Below, piece by piece: positions 27,611 through 35,994 of a DNA stretch of 64,000 bases. The position numbers and the translations under genes are program-made. The notes below the pieces were generated by a model, which was not told where the DNA came from, did not search any database, and saw nothing but the letters and a program-made list of their open reading frames with translations. The stretch lies in the NCBI GenBank assembly GCA_900113995.1, contig FORK01000012.1:1-64000 (forward strand), written 5' to 3'. Every line of letters starts with the position of its first letter. Positions within the stretch are counted from its first letter, which is position 1. The stretch comes from Ruminococcaceae bacterium D5 (GTDB taxonomy: Bacteria; Bacillota; Clostridia; Oscillospirales; Ruminococcaceae).

Positions 27611-28788
27611 TGGATTACAGCAGGATACTTTCCCGAACCATTCAGGAAGTGAAGCCTTCGGGCATCCGAAAGTTTTTCGACCTCGCCGCCGAGATGGAGA
27701 ATGTGATCTCCCTCGGGGTCGGGGAACCGGATTTTAAGACCCCCTGGCCGGTGCGCCGCGCGGGGATCCGCTCACTGGAAGAGGGAAGAACCTGGTACAC
27801 TGCCAACGCCGGTCTTAAAGAGCTGAAAATTGAGATTTCGCGGTACCTCAAAAGACGCTTTGAGCTTGAATATTCGCCCGACGACGAGATGTTCGTTACC
27901 GTCGGCGGCAGCGAGGCGATCGATATGTGCATCCGCACGCTGGTCAATCCCGGCGACGAGGTGATGGTTGTCCAGCCCAGCTTCGTCTGCTATGGGCCGA
28001 TCGCGCAGATGTCGCAGGCGAAGGTCGTGCCGATCGCCACCAAAGCGGAAAACGGCTTTTCTCTGACCGCGCAGGAGCTGCGGGAGGCGATTACGCCGAA
28101 GTCGAAGCTCCTGATTCTGCCGTTTCCCTCCAATCCGACCGGCGGCGTGATGACCCGTGCACAGCTCGAGGAAATCGCGCAGGTGCTGCGCGGCACCGAT
28201 ATCATGGTGCTGTCGGATGAAATTTACGCCGAGCTGACCTATACCGGTGAGCCCCATGTCTCGCTTGCCTCTCTGCCGGGCATGTGGGAACGGACCATTG
28301 TGGTCAACGGCTTTTCCAAGGCCTATGCCATGACCGGCTGGCGGCTGGGATATGCCTGCGGTCCGCAGCCGGTGATCTCCCAGATGCTGAAAATGCATCA
28401 GTTTGCAATTATGTGCGCTCCGACCGTCAGCCAGATGGCTGCGGTTGAGGCGATGCGCAGCTGCGATGAGGCGATTCAGGAGATGCGCGACGAATACAAC
28501 ATGCGCCGCCGCCTGATGGTTGACCGCCTCAACAAAATGGGACTGACCTGCTTCGAACCCCGCGGCGCGTTCTACGTTTTCCCGTCGATCCGCATCACCG
28601 GCATGACCAGCGCAGAGTTCTGCGAGGCGCTGCTGCATTCCAAGCGGGTCGCGGTTGTTCCGGGCGACGCCTTCGGCGCCTGCGGCGAGGGACATGTCCG
28701 CATCTCCTATTCCTATTCGATGGAGCATCTCACCGAGGCACTCCATCGGATCGAAGCGTTTTTGAAGGAGCGCGGCATCCATGCCTGA
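27610..28788 (+). CDS. Class I/II pyridoxal-phosphate aminotransferase
   Basis: A 392-residue fold-type I aminotransferase of the aspartate/alanine group. Shows TVGGSEAIDMCIRTL, FPSNPTGGVM, the aspartate motif VLSDEIYAEL, the PLP lysine in NGFSKAYAMTGWRLGY and the substrate arginine near GHVRISYS. Substrate cannot be fixed from sequence. It overlaps the Lrp-type regulator by one base and ispE by eight, so all three form one operon. Confidence 0.93.
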   Translation: MDYSRILSRTIQEVKPSGIRKFFDLAAEMENVISLGVGEPDFKTPWPVRRAGIRSLEEGRTWYTANAGLKELKIEISRYLKRRFELEYSPDDEMFVTVGGSEAIDMCIRTLVNPGDEVMVVQPSFVCYGPIAQMSQAKVVPIATKAENGFSLTAQELREAITPKSKLLILPFPSNPTGGVMTRAQLEEIAQVLRGTDIMVLSDEIYAELTYTGEPHVSLASLPGMWERTIVVNGFSKAYAMTGWRLGYACGPQPVISQMLKMHQFAIMCAPTVSQMAAVEAMRSCDEAIQEMRDEYNMRRRLMVDRLNKMGLTCFEPRGAFYVFPSIRITGMTSAEFCEALLHSKRVAVVPGDAFGACGEGHVRISYSYSMEHLTEALHRIEAFLKERGIHA

Positions 28789-29695
28789 GCCGGAATGGGC
28801 GGGCAGGAGGATTTCCCTCCTTGCGTACGGAAAGGTAAACCTGACGCTGGCCGTCACCGGGCGGCGGCAGGATGGGTACCATACCCTCTGCGGAGTGATG
28901 CAGAGCATCGGGCTTGGCAATAGACTGACCTTGGCTGCGTCCCCTCGGAATTCGGGGGAGCCTGCTGTTTCACTGCGCTGCGACGATCCGCAGCTTCCCA
29001 CCGACCGGCGGAATACCGCCGCGAAGGCCGCTTTTGCCTTTTTGGAGGAAGCCGGACTGCAAACACAGGCACATCTCGCTGTTTTTGTCGAAAAGCGGAT
29101 TCCCTATCAGGCGGGGCTGGGTTCGGCCTCGGCGGATGCGGCCGGGGTGCTCGCCGGAGCAAACGCCCTCTTTGGCAGGCCGCTTTCGCAGAAGCGGCTG
29201 CTTTCTCTCGCCGCATCGGTGGGGGCCGATGTGCCGTTCTGTCTGACCGGAGGAACCCAGCGCGCCGAGGGAATCGGGGAAATTCTCACTCCTCTTTCCG
29301 TTCTGCCCGCCTGTGCCCTGTTGATCGCCAAGCCGCCGGAGGGGGTTTCCACCCCCGAGGCCTACGCGCGTTTCGACGCGCTCCCCCATCCCGCCCGGCC
29401 GGACTGCGCGGCGCTTGAGGCTGCTCTCGCGGCCGGGAATCTTGCAGAGATCGCATCTGCCTGCGGCAACGCCTTTGAACAGTGCTGCCCGGTTCCTGCG
29501 GTGGGAATGCTCAATATCGCCATGCGGGAGGCGGGGGCGCTCGGCGGCGCGATGAGCGGTTCGGGAACGGCGGTTTTCGGTATTTTTTCAAACCGGCAGG
29601 CCGCCTGCGCTGCGAAAGAGCAGCTTGCCCCCAGGTTTGCGGGTTGCCGTTTTTTTGTGACCGAACCGAAACAAAGCGGAATCGTATTTGCATAA
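28781..29695 (+). CDS. ispE: 4-diphosphocytidyl-2-C-methyl-D-erythritol kinase
   Basis: A 304-residue GHMP kinase of the MEP isoprenoid pathway. Key motifs are AYGKVNLTLAVTGRRQDGYH at the N-terminus, the ATP loop PYQAGLGSASADAAG, GADVPFCLTGG and the C-terminal GAMSGSGTAVFGIF. Length is slightly above the family norm. The start overlaps the aminotransferase end by eight bases. The pairing with an aminotransferase looks like operon packing rather than a pathway link. Confidence 0.95.
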   Translation: MPEPEWAGRRISLLAYGKVNLTLAVTGRRQDGYHTLCGVMQSIGLGNRLTLAASPRNSGEPAVSLRCDDPQLPTDRRNTAAKAAFAFLEEAGLQTQAHLAVFVEKRIPYQAGLGSASADAAGVLAGANALFGRPLSQKRLLSLAASVGADVPFCLTGGTQRAEGIGEILTPLSVLPACALLIAKPPEGVSTPEAYARFDALPHPARPDCAALEAALAAGNLAEIASACGNAFEQCCPVPAVGMLNIAMREAGALGGAMSGSGTAVFGIFSNRQAACAAKEQLAPRFAGCRFFVTEPKQSGIVFA

Positions 29696-29701
29696 AGCAG
29701 T

Positions 29702-29752
29702 AAAAACCTGCCAATTCTGAAGATACCAATCGACAGAAGAGGCAGGTTTTTT
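29702..29752 (+). terminator. Hairpin terminator between ispE and spoIIR
   Basis: AAAACCTGCC pairs with GGCAGGTTTT, followed by two more T residues. Its 3' arm ends three bases before the spoIIR start codon, so it also occupies the place where the ribosome would bind. Confidence 0.7.
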
Positions 29753-29754
29753 GA

Positions 29755-30450
29755 ATGGATGGAAAACGACAGAGAGATTCCCGGCTTCGCTCCGACGCCA
29801 TTTCTTTGGCGATGGCGGCCGTACTGATTCTTCTGCTTTCGCTGACCGCCGCTGCACGCTTTTTCGACCGGTGCGAACGGGTGCGCGGCGAGACGCTGCG
29901 TCTGCATATTGTAGCTAACTCCGATACGGAGGAGGACCAGCGGCATAAGCTGCTGGTACGTGACGCGCTGCTTGAAGAATATTCCGAACTGCTCGGCAGG
30001 GCCGAGAGCGCGGAAGCGGCGGAGCGTTTTGCGCACTTCCTTCTCGAGGACATCCGCCGCACCGCGGAAAAGACGCTTCGGGAAGCGGATGACGAACACC
30101 CGGTGGAGGTGAGCCTTACCGAGATGTATTTCGATACCCGCACCTATGAGGACGGAATCACCCTGCCGGCCGGAGAATACGCCGCGCTGCGGGTGGTGAT
30201 CGGGGAGGGCGGCGGCCACAACTGGTGGTGTGTCATGTATCCTCCGCTCTGCCTCCCGGCCGCCGCAGCCGGTCATGGCGGGGAGACCCGGCAGCGGATT
30301 GAGTCGCTTTCGTCCTCGCCGGGATATGAGGCGCGATTCGCGGTGGTTGAATGGGCCGAGCGGCTGCGGGAGCATTTTGCGGAGAAGAAGGCTGTCTCCG
30401 GCGGAGAGCAAAAGGAAAATGCCGGGGAAGGCATGACAAAAAACGTATAA
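29755..30450 (+). CDS. spoIIR: Stage II sporulation protein R
   Basis: 231 residues. In sporulation SpoIIR is made in the forespore and exported to trigger SpoIIGA processing of pro-sigma-E in the mother cell. The N-terminal hydrophobic segment (about 17-37) is the export signal. The hallmark LRLHIVANSDTEEDQ, RDALLEEYS and HNWWCVMYPPLCL segments are all present. The C-terminal tail is long and charged. The ribosome binding site is weak because the preceding hairpin arm fills the space. No convincing sigma-F promoter was found by eye. Confidence 0.93.
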   Translation: MDGKRQRDSRLRSDAISLAMAAVLILLLSLTAAARFFDRCERVRGETLRLHIVANSDTEEDQRHKLLVRDALLEEYSELLGRAESAEAAERFAHFLLEDIRRTAEKTLREADDEHPVEVSLTEMYFDTRTYEDGITLPAGEYAALRVVIGEGGGHNWWCVMYPPLCLPAAAAGHGGETRQRIESLSSSPGYEARFAVVEWAERLREHFAEKKAVSGGEQKENAGEGMTKNV

Positions 30451-30481
30451 CGGAATCACATTTTCATTGGGAATGAAAACG

Positions 30482-30710
30482 CTCGGCTCTGCCGGTGGAG
30501 GAACTCCATAAAAAGCTTTCGCTTCAAGTTTCGGGAGAAGCGAACTGCTGCCAGCGGATTTCCAACGATAAAAAGCTGTCGTTGGAGCAATAACCGCCCG
30601 TTTACAGGCCGCGGAGCAAGCGATGCAGGCGAAATGAATTCAGTGAATCTTGAGACACTTGCGGCAATAAGCCCCGACAGGGCCGGCGCAGGCCACCGGC
30701 TTAACCGGTA
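30482..30710 (+). repeat. Dispersed IS200-derived repeat, copy C
   Basis: Left hairpin CGGC-TCT-GCCG (30484-30494) resembles the left hairpin of the IS200-like element at 47532-47548 (shared GCCGGTG-AGGA context). The right hairpin ACCGG-CTTAA-CCGGT is at 30695-30709. Interior hairpins include CCAACGA with TCGTTGG around AAAAAGC. Shares AAAAAGCTTTCGCTTCAAG and TTCAGTG blocks with copy D. No coding sequence. Confidence 0.75.
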
Positions 30711-30822
30711 GCTGCGACTCTTTACAGGCTTTGGTACGAAATAATAAGATAAAAATATGAGGCCGGAAAGCGCCTTGACACCGGTTTAATCTTTTGAGGC
30801 GCCGTCTAAGAAGGCAGATGAG

Positions 30823-30854
30823 GCGGGAAGCGTCGGCGCTTCCCGCTTTTTCTT
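30823..30854 (+). terminator. Terminator
   Basis: A perfect 10-bp stem (GCGGGAAGCG, four-base loop) followed by TTTTTCTT. It lies downstream of repeat copy C and about 370 bases after spoIIR. Confidence 0.85.
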
Positions 30855-30927
30855 ATCAAAAGGCTTGCGTTATCGCCGCGCAGCGGATAAACTGAAAGAA
30901 AGCAGGATAAACGAGAGGAGATTACCG

Positions 30928-31827
30928 ATGGAACGAGTCACGATTGCCGAGGGACTGAGTTTTTCCCGTTTTGTTGCAGGGATGCTCCATCTTCCGGATT
31001 TTGGAGACACCGACGCAGCCAGAGCGCACCGGATCGAAGAACTGATTGAAATGGGAGTCACAACCTTCGACCACGCGGATTATTACGCTGATTACGAGGC
31101 GGAGAAGGCTTTCGGGCGGTTTCTTGCCTCCCGGCCGGGACTCCGCAGCCGAATCGAGCTGGTGACCAAATGTGGGAACATCAGCATCCAGAACGAGGCG
31201 GGGGAGACGGTGGCGCGCCGCTATGACACCAGCTATGAGCACATCCTCGCTTCGGTGGAAGGCTCGCTCAAACGGCTGCAAACCGACTGCATCGATCTGT
31301 TTCTTCTGCATCGGATTGATCATCTGGCCGACCCGCGCGGGATTGCGCAGGCATTCAGCGAGCTGCGCCAGCAGGGAAAGGTGCGGTATTTCGGCGTTTC
31401 CAACTATCAGCCGGTGCACCTTGAGATGCTGCGCGCCTTCTGGCCGGAGATTGTCGTCGATCAGCTTCGTTTCTCTCCTTATGATCTGGAAAACTTTGAG
31501 AATGGAAGCGCCTTTTACGCGATGCAGCATGGGATTCGGCTGATGGCTTATTCCCCGGTGTCGAAAGGGAAAATTTTTCGGGAACAGAGCGAGAAGGCCC
31601 AGCGTCTGCGCGCCGCGCTCGAACGGGTGCGCGCCGAGCTGGGAGCGCCCTCGCTCGATACGATCTGCTACTCATTTTTACTGCGCCATCCCGCGCGGCT
31701 GATGCCGATTGTCGGAACAACCAATCCGGAGCGTATGCGCTCGGCGCTTGCAGCGGTTTCCTACCCCATGAGCAACCCGCAGTGGTATTCGATCTACGAA
31801 AGCAGCCAGGGAATGCTGATGCCCTGA
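30928..31827 (+). CDS. Aldo/keto reductase
   Basis: A 299-residue TIM-barrel NAD(P)H-dependent oxidoreductase. The catalytic tetrad residues are visible: Asp/Tyr in TTFDHADYY, Lys in ELVTKCG and His in FLLHRID. GVSNYQP and LMAYSPVS are the usual family strands. ATG 30928 has AGAGGAG seven bases upstream. It resembles the YdhF-type group. Substrate unknown. Stands alone before a nitroreductase-like gene. Confidence 0.92.
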   Translation: MERVTIAEGLSFSRFVAGMLHLPDFGDTDAARAHRIEELIEMGVTTFDHADYYADYEAEKAFGRFLASRPGLRSRIELVTKCGNISIQNEAGETVARRYDTSYEHILASVEGSLKRLQTDCIDLFLLHRIDHLADPRGIAQAFSELRQQGKVRYFGVSNYQPVHLEMLRAFWPEIVVDQLRFSPYDLENFENGSAFYAMQHGIRLMAYSPVSKGKIFREQSEKAQRLRAALERVRAELGAPSLDTICYSFLLRHPARLMPIVGTTNPERMRSALAAVSYPMSNPQWYSIYESSQGMLMP

Positions 31828-32027
31828 ATATAATCTGGCGCCGCCATCGGCGGATTCCGGCAATGGGGAAGAACGGTAGATTGTCTATATGGCCTGCCGT
31901 TTGAGAATCACCGGGTGCTCGTTTTGCCGCACTCATTTTTGACCGGAACTTGCACAGGATGCTGTCCCTGCTTACATTTGAAAACGGGAGATCGCAAAAA
32001 AGTGAAATGAAATAGGGAGAAATGAAA

Positions 32028-32573
32028 ATGGATTGGAAGGATTTATTAAAAAAACGGGAGAGCTGCCGCGTCTATCAGGATCAGCCGGTTTCGCGCACAA
32101 TGCTCGACGAGCTGGTGGAAGCGGCTCTCCAGTCTCCCAGCGGCTGCAACGCGCAGCCCTGGCGCTTTCTTGTAGTGGACGATCCACAGGCGAAGGAAAG
32201 GCTGGTTGAGGCGCTTGACGACGACGGGCTGACCGGATGCCCCTGGGGAGACACGGTACCGGCTTTTATCGTCATCAGCGAGCTGAAAGCCACTCTCAAG
32301 CCGAAGGTTGCGGAGAGGTACGATTCGCAGAAATTTGCCCAGATGGATATCGGTATGGCGGCCATGACCATCTGCTATGCAGCGGCCGATATGGGGCTTG
32401 GAAGCTGCATGATTGGAACCTTCCATGAAAAGAAGCTCCGCGAGGCGCTCGGAATCCCGGATGAAGCGAAGCCCCGCCTGATTATTACGCTGGGCTATGA
32501 CGGGGTGGGACATCCGCCGCGCGCAAAAATCCGCAAAACCTTTGCAGAGGCGTGCGGCCATAATCATTGGTAA
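32028..32573 (+). CDS. Nitroreductase-family flavoprotein
   Basis: A 181-residue FMN-dependent oxidoreductase. RESCRVYQDQPVS binds the flavin phosphate, SPSGCNAQPWRFLVV is the family signature, and MGLGSCMIGTF and LIITLGY complete the fold. ATG 32028 is chosen over ATG 32022 because AGGGAG at 32014-32019 is eight bases from the former and two from the latter. Length is short but normal for the minimal subgroup. Confidence 0.92.
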   Translation: MDWKDLLKKRESCRVYQDQPVSRTMLDELVEAALQSPSGCNAQPWRFLVVDDPQAKERLVEALDDDGLTGCPWGDTVPAFIVISELKATLKPKVAERYDSQKFAQMDIGMAAMTICYAAADMGLGSCMIGTFHEKKLREALGIPDEAKPRLIITLGYDGVGHPPRAKIRKTFAEACGHNHW

Positions 32574-32584
32574 GATATCGGAAG

Positions 32585-32624
32585 AAAAGCAGCGGCAGGG
32601 CGTGAAAGTCCTGCCGCTGCTTTT
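32585..32624 (+). terminator. Terminator of the nitroreductase gene
   Basis: AAAAGCAGCGGCAGG and CCTGCCGCTGCTTTT form a perfect 15-bp stem with a ten-base loop, 12 bases past the stop. Confidence 0.9.
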
Positions 32625-32655
32625 CTCAAAGAGCAAGACAACATTAAAATTAGTG

Positions 32656-32684
32656 TTGCATAATAAGTAACTTTGTAATATAAT
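32656..32684 (+). promoter_or_regulatory. Sigma-A promoter of the DUF1492 gene
   Basis: TTGCAT (32656-32661), a 17-base spacer and TATAAT (32679-32684). Confidence 0.8.
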
Positions 32685-32725
32685 AAGCAACAAAGATGAT
32701 GCTCTGAAGGAAGGGGGCGGATTTG

Positions 32726-33160
32726 ATGTCCAGTCAGGAGAAGAAGAACTTTTTAATGCGCTACCGGGACTGCGAGAGGGAGATAGTCCGGCTCGAGGAG
32801 GAAATCGCGCGCTGGCAGTCCCGCGCAGAACGCATCACCGCCGGTTACAGCCCGGCGCCGGGTGCGCATGGGGAGACGCGCGATCGGATTCAAGAGGCGG
32901 TCTGCGAAATGGCTGAGCTGCGTGGAGAGCTTTATGACCGGCTTCTTGATGCGGCGGCAGTGCGCCGCGAAATTGAACGGGCAATTGCTTCGCTGGGTGA
33001 GGAGCGGCTTCGCCTGCTGCTGGAATACCGCTATATCGACGGGCTGACGCTGGAGGCGGCCGCGGAGCGGATGCACTACAGTTGGCGGCAGGCTGCGAAT
33101 CTGCACAGGCAAGCGTTGTCGAAACTTGAGCTTGAGCCACTGCCGCAGCGGGCGTCCTGA
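32726..33160 (+). CDS. Phage-type DUF1492 regulator
   Basis: 144 residues. An N-terminal coiled coil (about 5-85, heptads rich in E/R/L) precedes a sigma-70 region 4-like helix-turn-helix: RLRLLLEYRYIDGLTLEAAA followed by MHYSWRQAANLHRQALSKLE. This is the usual layout of DUF1492 proteins in the late regulatory part of Firmicutes prophages. No other phage genes surround it, so it may be a prophage relic or a recruited host regulator. It has its own strong promoter and the frame is intact. Confidence 0.8.
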   Translation: MSSQEKKNFLMRYRDCEREIVRLEEEIARWQSRAERITAGYSPAPGAHGETRDRIQEAVCEMAELRGELYDRLLDAAAVRREIERAIASLGEERLRLLLEYRYIDGLTLEAAAERMHYSWRQAANLHRQALSKLELEPLPQRAS

Positions 33161-33230
33161 ATGGGACGATATCGAAAGCGGACGGAGGCCCGGGCAAAGA
33201 AATCTGCTTTCTTGAAAATAAACCTCCGCA

Positions 33231-33866
33231 TCAGTTTTTCTTAATGAAATACTCTTTTTCGATTGCCAAGCCGATCGTCCATGCAGCCGCAATGTATACA
33301 GTCAAAATTACACATTCCAGCACCGGCGCCGAATATGGACGGGGATAATAGCTCATACAAGCCATGATCAAAAGTCTAATCGGAAAATAGGAGCCTAGCC
33401 ATGCAGAGATTTTATAAAAATTTTTTCTGCAATGAATGACCCTTTCGGATGATTCCTCCGCCCTTTTTTGAAAAGCATATTCAAATCCGCCGATTTCTGC
33501 AACAAAAGGAATAAAGCTCATTACGCCGAAGAAAACATTTTGCAGGATAAACACGCACATGAACTGCATGATGAGCACCATGACTTCCAGCGTGACCAGA
33601 TAAACAAGAATCTGCCTGCTGTGATCCTCTCGGACTTTTTTGACCTTTGGAAGGTCATTGTCGCTGTCATAATCATCGTTTAACAAATAGTCGGCAGTAA
33701 CACCGAACAGTTTGCTGATCTGCAAAATATTATTTGCATCAGGCTGTGCCGACCCCAATTCCCAGCGGGAGACCGCCTGTCTTGAAACATTTAGTTTTTC
33801 CGCCAGCTCTTCCTGTGACATCCCTCCCCGCTTTCGAAGCGTAAGAATTTTATCCGATAATTTCAC
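33231..33866 (-). CDS. XRE-family membrane-bound regulator
   Basis: 211 residues. An N-terminal helix-turn-helix (ILTLRKRGGMSQEELAEKLN, then VSRQAVSRWELGSAQPD) is followed by a C-terminal region with about four membrane helices (ILVYLVTLEVMVLIMQFMCV, PFVAEIG, ILTVYIAAAWTIG). Such proteins couple DNA binding to a membrane signal. GTG 33866 has AAGGAGG seven bases upstream and is preferred to a longer frame. Converges on the DUF1492 gene. Confidence 0.85.
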   Translation of the reverse strand: MKLSDKILTLRKRGGMSQEELAEKLNVSRQAVSRWELGSAQPDANNILQISKLFGVTADYLLNDDYDSDNDLPKVKKVREDHSRQILVYLVTLEVMVLIMQFMCVFILQNVFFGVMSFIPFVAEIGGFEYAFQKRAEESSERVIHCRKNFYKISAWLGSYFPIRLLIMACMSYYPRPYSAPVLECVILTVYIAAAWTIGLAIEKEYFIKKN

Positions 33867-34025
33867 GGCAAAACCTCCTTGATTTTGTAATTCCATTGTA
33901 GGAAAAAACTCGGAAGATACCACCGCAGGAACGTTACATTTGCGCAACAAGACGTTCCATTCTGCACAAACGATGGGAATGTCTATATGATATCACAGTA
34001 AAGCCGCTTTTTCTTTATAAAAATA

Positions 34026-34043
34026 GGCGGCCGGAAGGCCGCC
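34026..34043 (-). terminator. Terminator downstream of the SOS-box membrane protein
   Basis: GGCGGCC-loop-GGCCGCC followed on the minus strand by TATTTTTAT. About 360 bases past the stop of the 34407-34934 gene, beyond its tandem repeat, so the 3' untranslated region would contain the repeats. Confidence 0.65.
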
Positions 34044-34257
34044 CAAGCAATATAGCATTTCAAAGCGAAACATATTTTATAGATCGGAAGGTGGATAAAC
34101 TGTTGCTAGGACTCTTCAGAATTTCCGGCACCGCTTTTCTGCGAAGGTTTAAAGATTTTGGAAAGCCAAACTTTTTAAAAACGAGAAAACCGGAAAAAGA
34201 CTGTGGGATTCTCATGACGCATAATATGCGGGCTTGAACACTGCCAAAACCGGCTCG

Positions 34258-34414
34258 GACCGCGCGAGATTGGCTCGGGAAACAGCGTAAAAGTGCAGGT
34301 AAATCAGGCTGCCCAAGTTCCTCTCTGGCCGAGGGCAACGTAAGAGCGCAGGTAGATCAGGCTGCGCGAGGTTGGCTCCGGGAACAGCGTAACAAGTACA
34401 GGTGAGTCAGGCTG
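34258..34414. repeat. Tandem array of about 50-53 bp units
   Basis: Three units end in CAGGT-AATCAGGCTG-like sequence at 34311, 34364 and 34414 and share GG-AACAGCGTAA and GCGCAGGT blocks. The last unit overlaps the final codons and stop of the membrane protein gene (stop at 34407-34409), so the array starts inside the gene's 3' end. Confidence 0.75.
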
Positions 34415-34934
34415 CACGGGGCAGACGCTGCGGGCCGGAAGGAGGAAGCGGCTTGCGGGAACCGACTGCTTCCCGGCGCAGAACGGCCCTTTTTGCAGCG
34501 TGCTTACGCGCGGCGATGCGGCGGTTCCTTTCGATCATGGAAACGGCGGAAGCAGCCAGCGCGGCGGAGCAGAGCAGCGCAAGGCAGAGAAGCAGAAGGG
34601 TCATCATTCCGGAGCGGAGACGGTTTGCCCGCAGCATGGCCGGGTCGGCGGCGGTGAGAACCGTTTGGCTGAGGTCAAGGACGACGGGAGCTTCTCCGGA
34701 GCCGGAAGAAATCATGACGGCGTCGTTTGAAACGCGTGCCGAAACAATCTCCGGAAAGGCGGCGGCCTGTGCGGATTCTCCGCGCAGCTCCACGCGGTAG
34801 GGAACGGCAAAAAGCCTGCCGACTGTCTGGGTTGAAAAATCTCCAAGCACCGCAAGACCGAAGCCCGCGGCGAGCGCGACCATTACGGCAAGAATCAGAA
34901 ACCCAACAGGGAGATAATATTTCAGTCTGGTCAT
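34407..34934 (-). CDS. Small two-helix membrane protein, probable SOS regulon
   Basis: 175 residues of unknown family. A transmembrane helix near the N-terminus (about 6-30, YLPVGFLILAVMVALAAGFG) is followed by an extracytoplasmic domain of about 80 residues. A second helix (MMTLLLLCLALLCSAALAAS) leads to a basic, Pro/Arg-rich cytoplasmic tail. ATG 34934 has AGGAGGAG at good spacing. Its promoter contains two perfect GAAC-N4-GTTC boxes, the Gram-positive LexA motif. No LysM domain, so not a YneA relative, but a DNA-damage-induced membrane role is plausible. The final codons overlap a tandem repeat. Confidence 0.65.
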   Translation of the reverse strand: MTRLKYYLPVGFLILAVMVALAAGFGLAVLGDFSTQTVGRLFAVPYRVELRGESAQAAAFPEIVSARVSNDAVMISSGSGEAPVVLDLSQTVLTAADPAMLRANRLRSGMMTLLLLCLALLCSAALAASAVSMIERNRRIAARKHAAKRAVLRREAVGSRKPLPPSGPQRLPRAA

Positions 34935-34964
34935 TTTGTCCTCTCCTCCTGTTCCAAAAATCCG

Positions 34965-34976
34965 GAACAATTGTTC
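34965..34976. promoter_or_regulatory. LexA-type box 1
   Basis: GAAC-AATT-GTTC, a perfect 12-base palindrome, lies between the predicted transcription start and the ATG at 34934. Flanking bases (GG before, G after) approach the extended CGAAC-N4-GTTCG consensus. Confidence 0.6.
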
Positions 34977-34990
34977 GATGTCCTGCGCCT

Positions 34991-35020
34991 ATCATATCAC
35001 GAACGCTTGTTCTTTTTCAA
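34991..35020 (-). promoter_or_regulatory. Promoter of the two-helix membrane protein
   Basis: Minus-strand TTGAAA (35020-35015), an 18-base spacer and TATGAT (34996-34991). The second LexA-type box is inside the spacer. Confidence 0.65.
35001..35012. promoter_or_regulatory. LexA-type box 2
   Basis: GAAC-GCTT-GTTC, preceded by C as in the consensus, sits within the promoter spacer between -35 and -10, a position where a bound repressor excludes RNA polymerase. Confidence 0.65.
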
Positions 35021-35073
35021 GGGGTTTTCAAAAAAAGAACAAATATTCCAAGAATTTTACCGTTTTCGGATGC

Positions 35074-35994
35074 TCAAAAGACGCTTTCAATCACTTTCTC
35101 GCAGTCGGGTGGAGAATAGCGCCAGCGATCGATATGAGCGCCCGGATCGAAATAGGAGAATGGCATGGGGAAGGCAGGGCCTGAAAATCCCTCGATCAGA
35201 ATCAGTTTCACCTTCATACGCGAAGGGATCAGGCTTTTGATGTAGACACTCGCCGCCTGCCCGCATTGGACCGTCCCCTTCGGTTCGGCAAGTCCGGCGA
35301 GATTCGGGGCCAGCTCGATAAAAATTCCGTAAGGTTCGACCGAACGGATAATGCCGGCGACCGTCTCGCCGGGGGAAAAAGCGGCCGCGTTCTCCAGCCA
35401 GGTTCCGAGAAGCTCCTTGTGAGAAAGCGCGATTCTTCCCTCGGGGTCCCGCGCCCGCACCACCGCGCGAATCTTCTGCCCGACAGAAAAACGGTCGCGG
35501 GGATGTGAGATTCGAGAAATCGAGATGGCGTCGATCGGCAGCAGCGACGCGATGCCGCAGCCGATGTCCGCAAAGGCACCGAAGGGTTCGAGGTGGGTGA
35601 TTCTGGCGTCGATGACATCTCCGGGCACGAGGCGGCAAAGCCATTCGTCGCTGCACCGCTGCTGGGCAGCCCGGCGGGAGAGAACCGGCATCACCGCGCC
35701 GTCTCTGGTTTCAAAGCCGGTGACCACAAAGCAGACCGGCTTGTTGACCCGCGAGATGATAGCGATGTCGCGGGTGGTGCCTTCCCGAATTCCGAGCGCC
35801 CCTTCCTCCCTTGGGATGATGCCGCGCAGCCCTTCCCCAAGCTCGACGATCAGGTTGTGGGCGGCATCGCAGACCACCGCCTTCCCCTCAAGGATATCCT
35901 GTGACTTCGCCGCTTCGGCGAGCGCAAAGAGGCTGGCGGTGCGAAGCCGGTTCTGGGTGGTTTCGATCCGATGCCCCTCGGGATAAAATTCCAT
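35074..35994 (-). CDS. S1 RNA-binding domain protein
   Basis: 306 residues with three S1-like OB folds: a degenerate first one (LEGKAVVCDAAHNLIVELGE), a clear second one (VPGDVIDARITHLEPFGAFA followed by DIGCGIASLLP) and a third (GETVAGIIRSVEPYGIFIEL). It resembles the short S1 (RpsA-like) proteins of Clostridia, which bind mRNA or regulate translation. Start 35994 has AAAGGGGG eight bases upstream; the frame extends further without support. Confidence 0.85.
   Translation of the reverse strand: MEFYPEGHRIETTQNRLRTASLFALAEAAKSQDILEGKAVVCDAAHNLIVELGEGLRGIIPREEGALGIREGTTRDIAIISRVNKPVCFVVTGFETRDGAVMPVLSRRAAQQRCSDEWLCRLVPGDVIDARITHLEPFGAFADIGCGIASLLPIDAISISRISHPRDRFSVGQKIRAVVRARDPEGRIALSHKELLGTWLENAAAFSPGETVAGIIRSVEPYGIFIELAPNLAGLAEPKGTVQCGQAASVYIKSLIPSRMKVKLILIEGFSGPAFPMPFSYFDPGAHIDRWRYSPPDCEKVIESVF

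Noticed and set aside
29680-29720. Sigma-F promoter for spoIIR
   Set aside because: GCATA is present near 29691, but the -10 region departs from the GG-N2-A-N-A consensus at key places.
34060-34338. 92-residue gene on the minus strand
   Set aside because: It overlaps the tandem array and probably belongs to the 3' untranslated region of the two-helix membrane protein gene.
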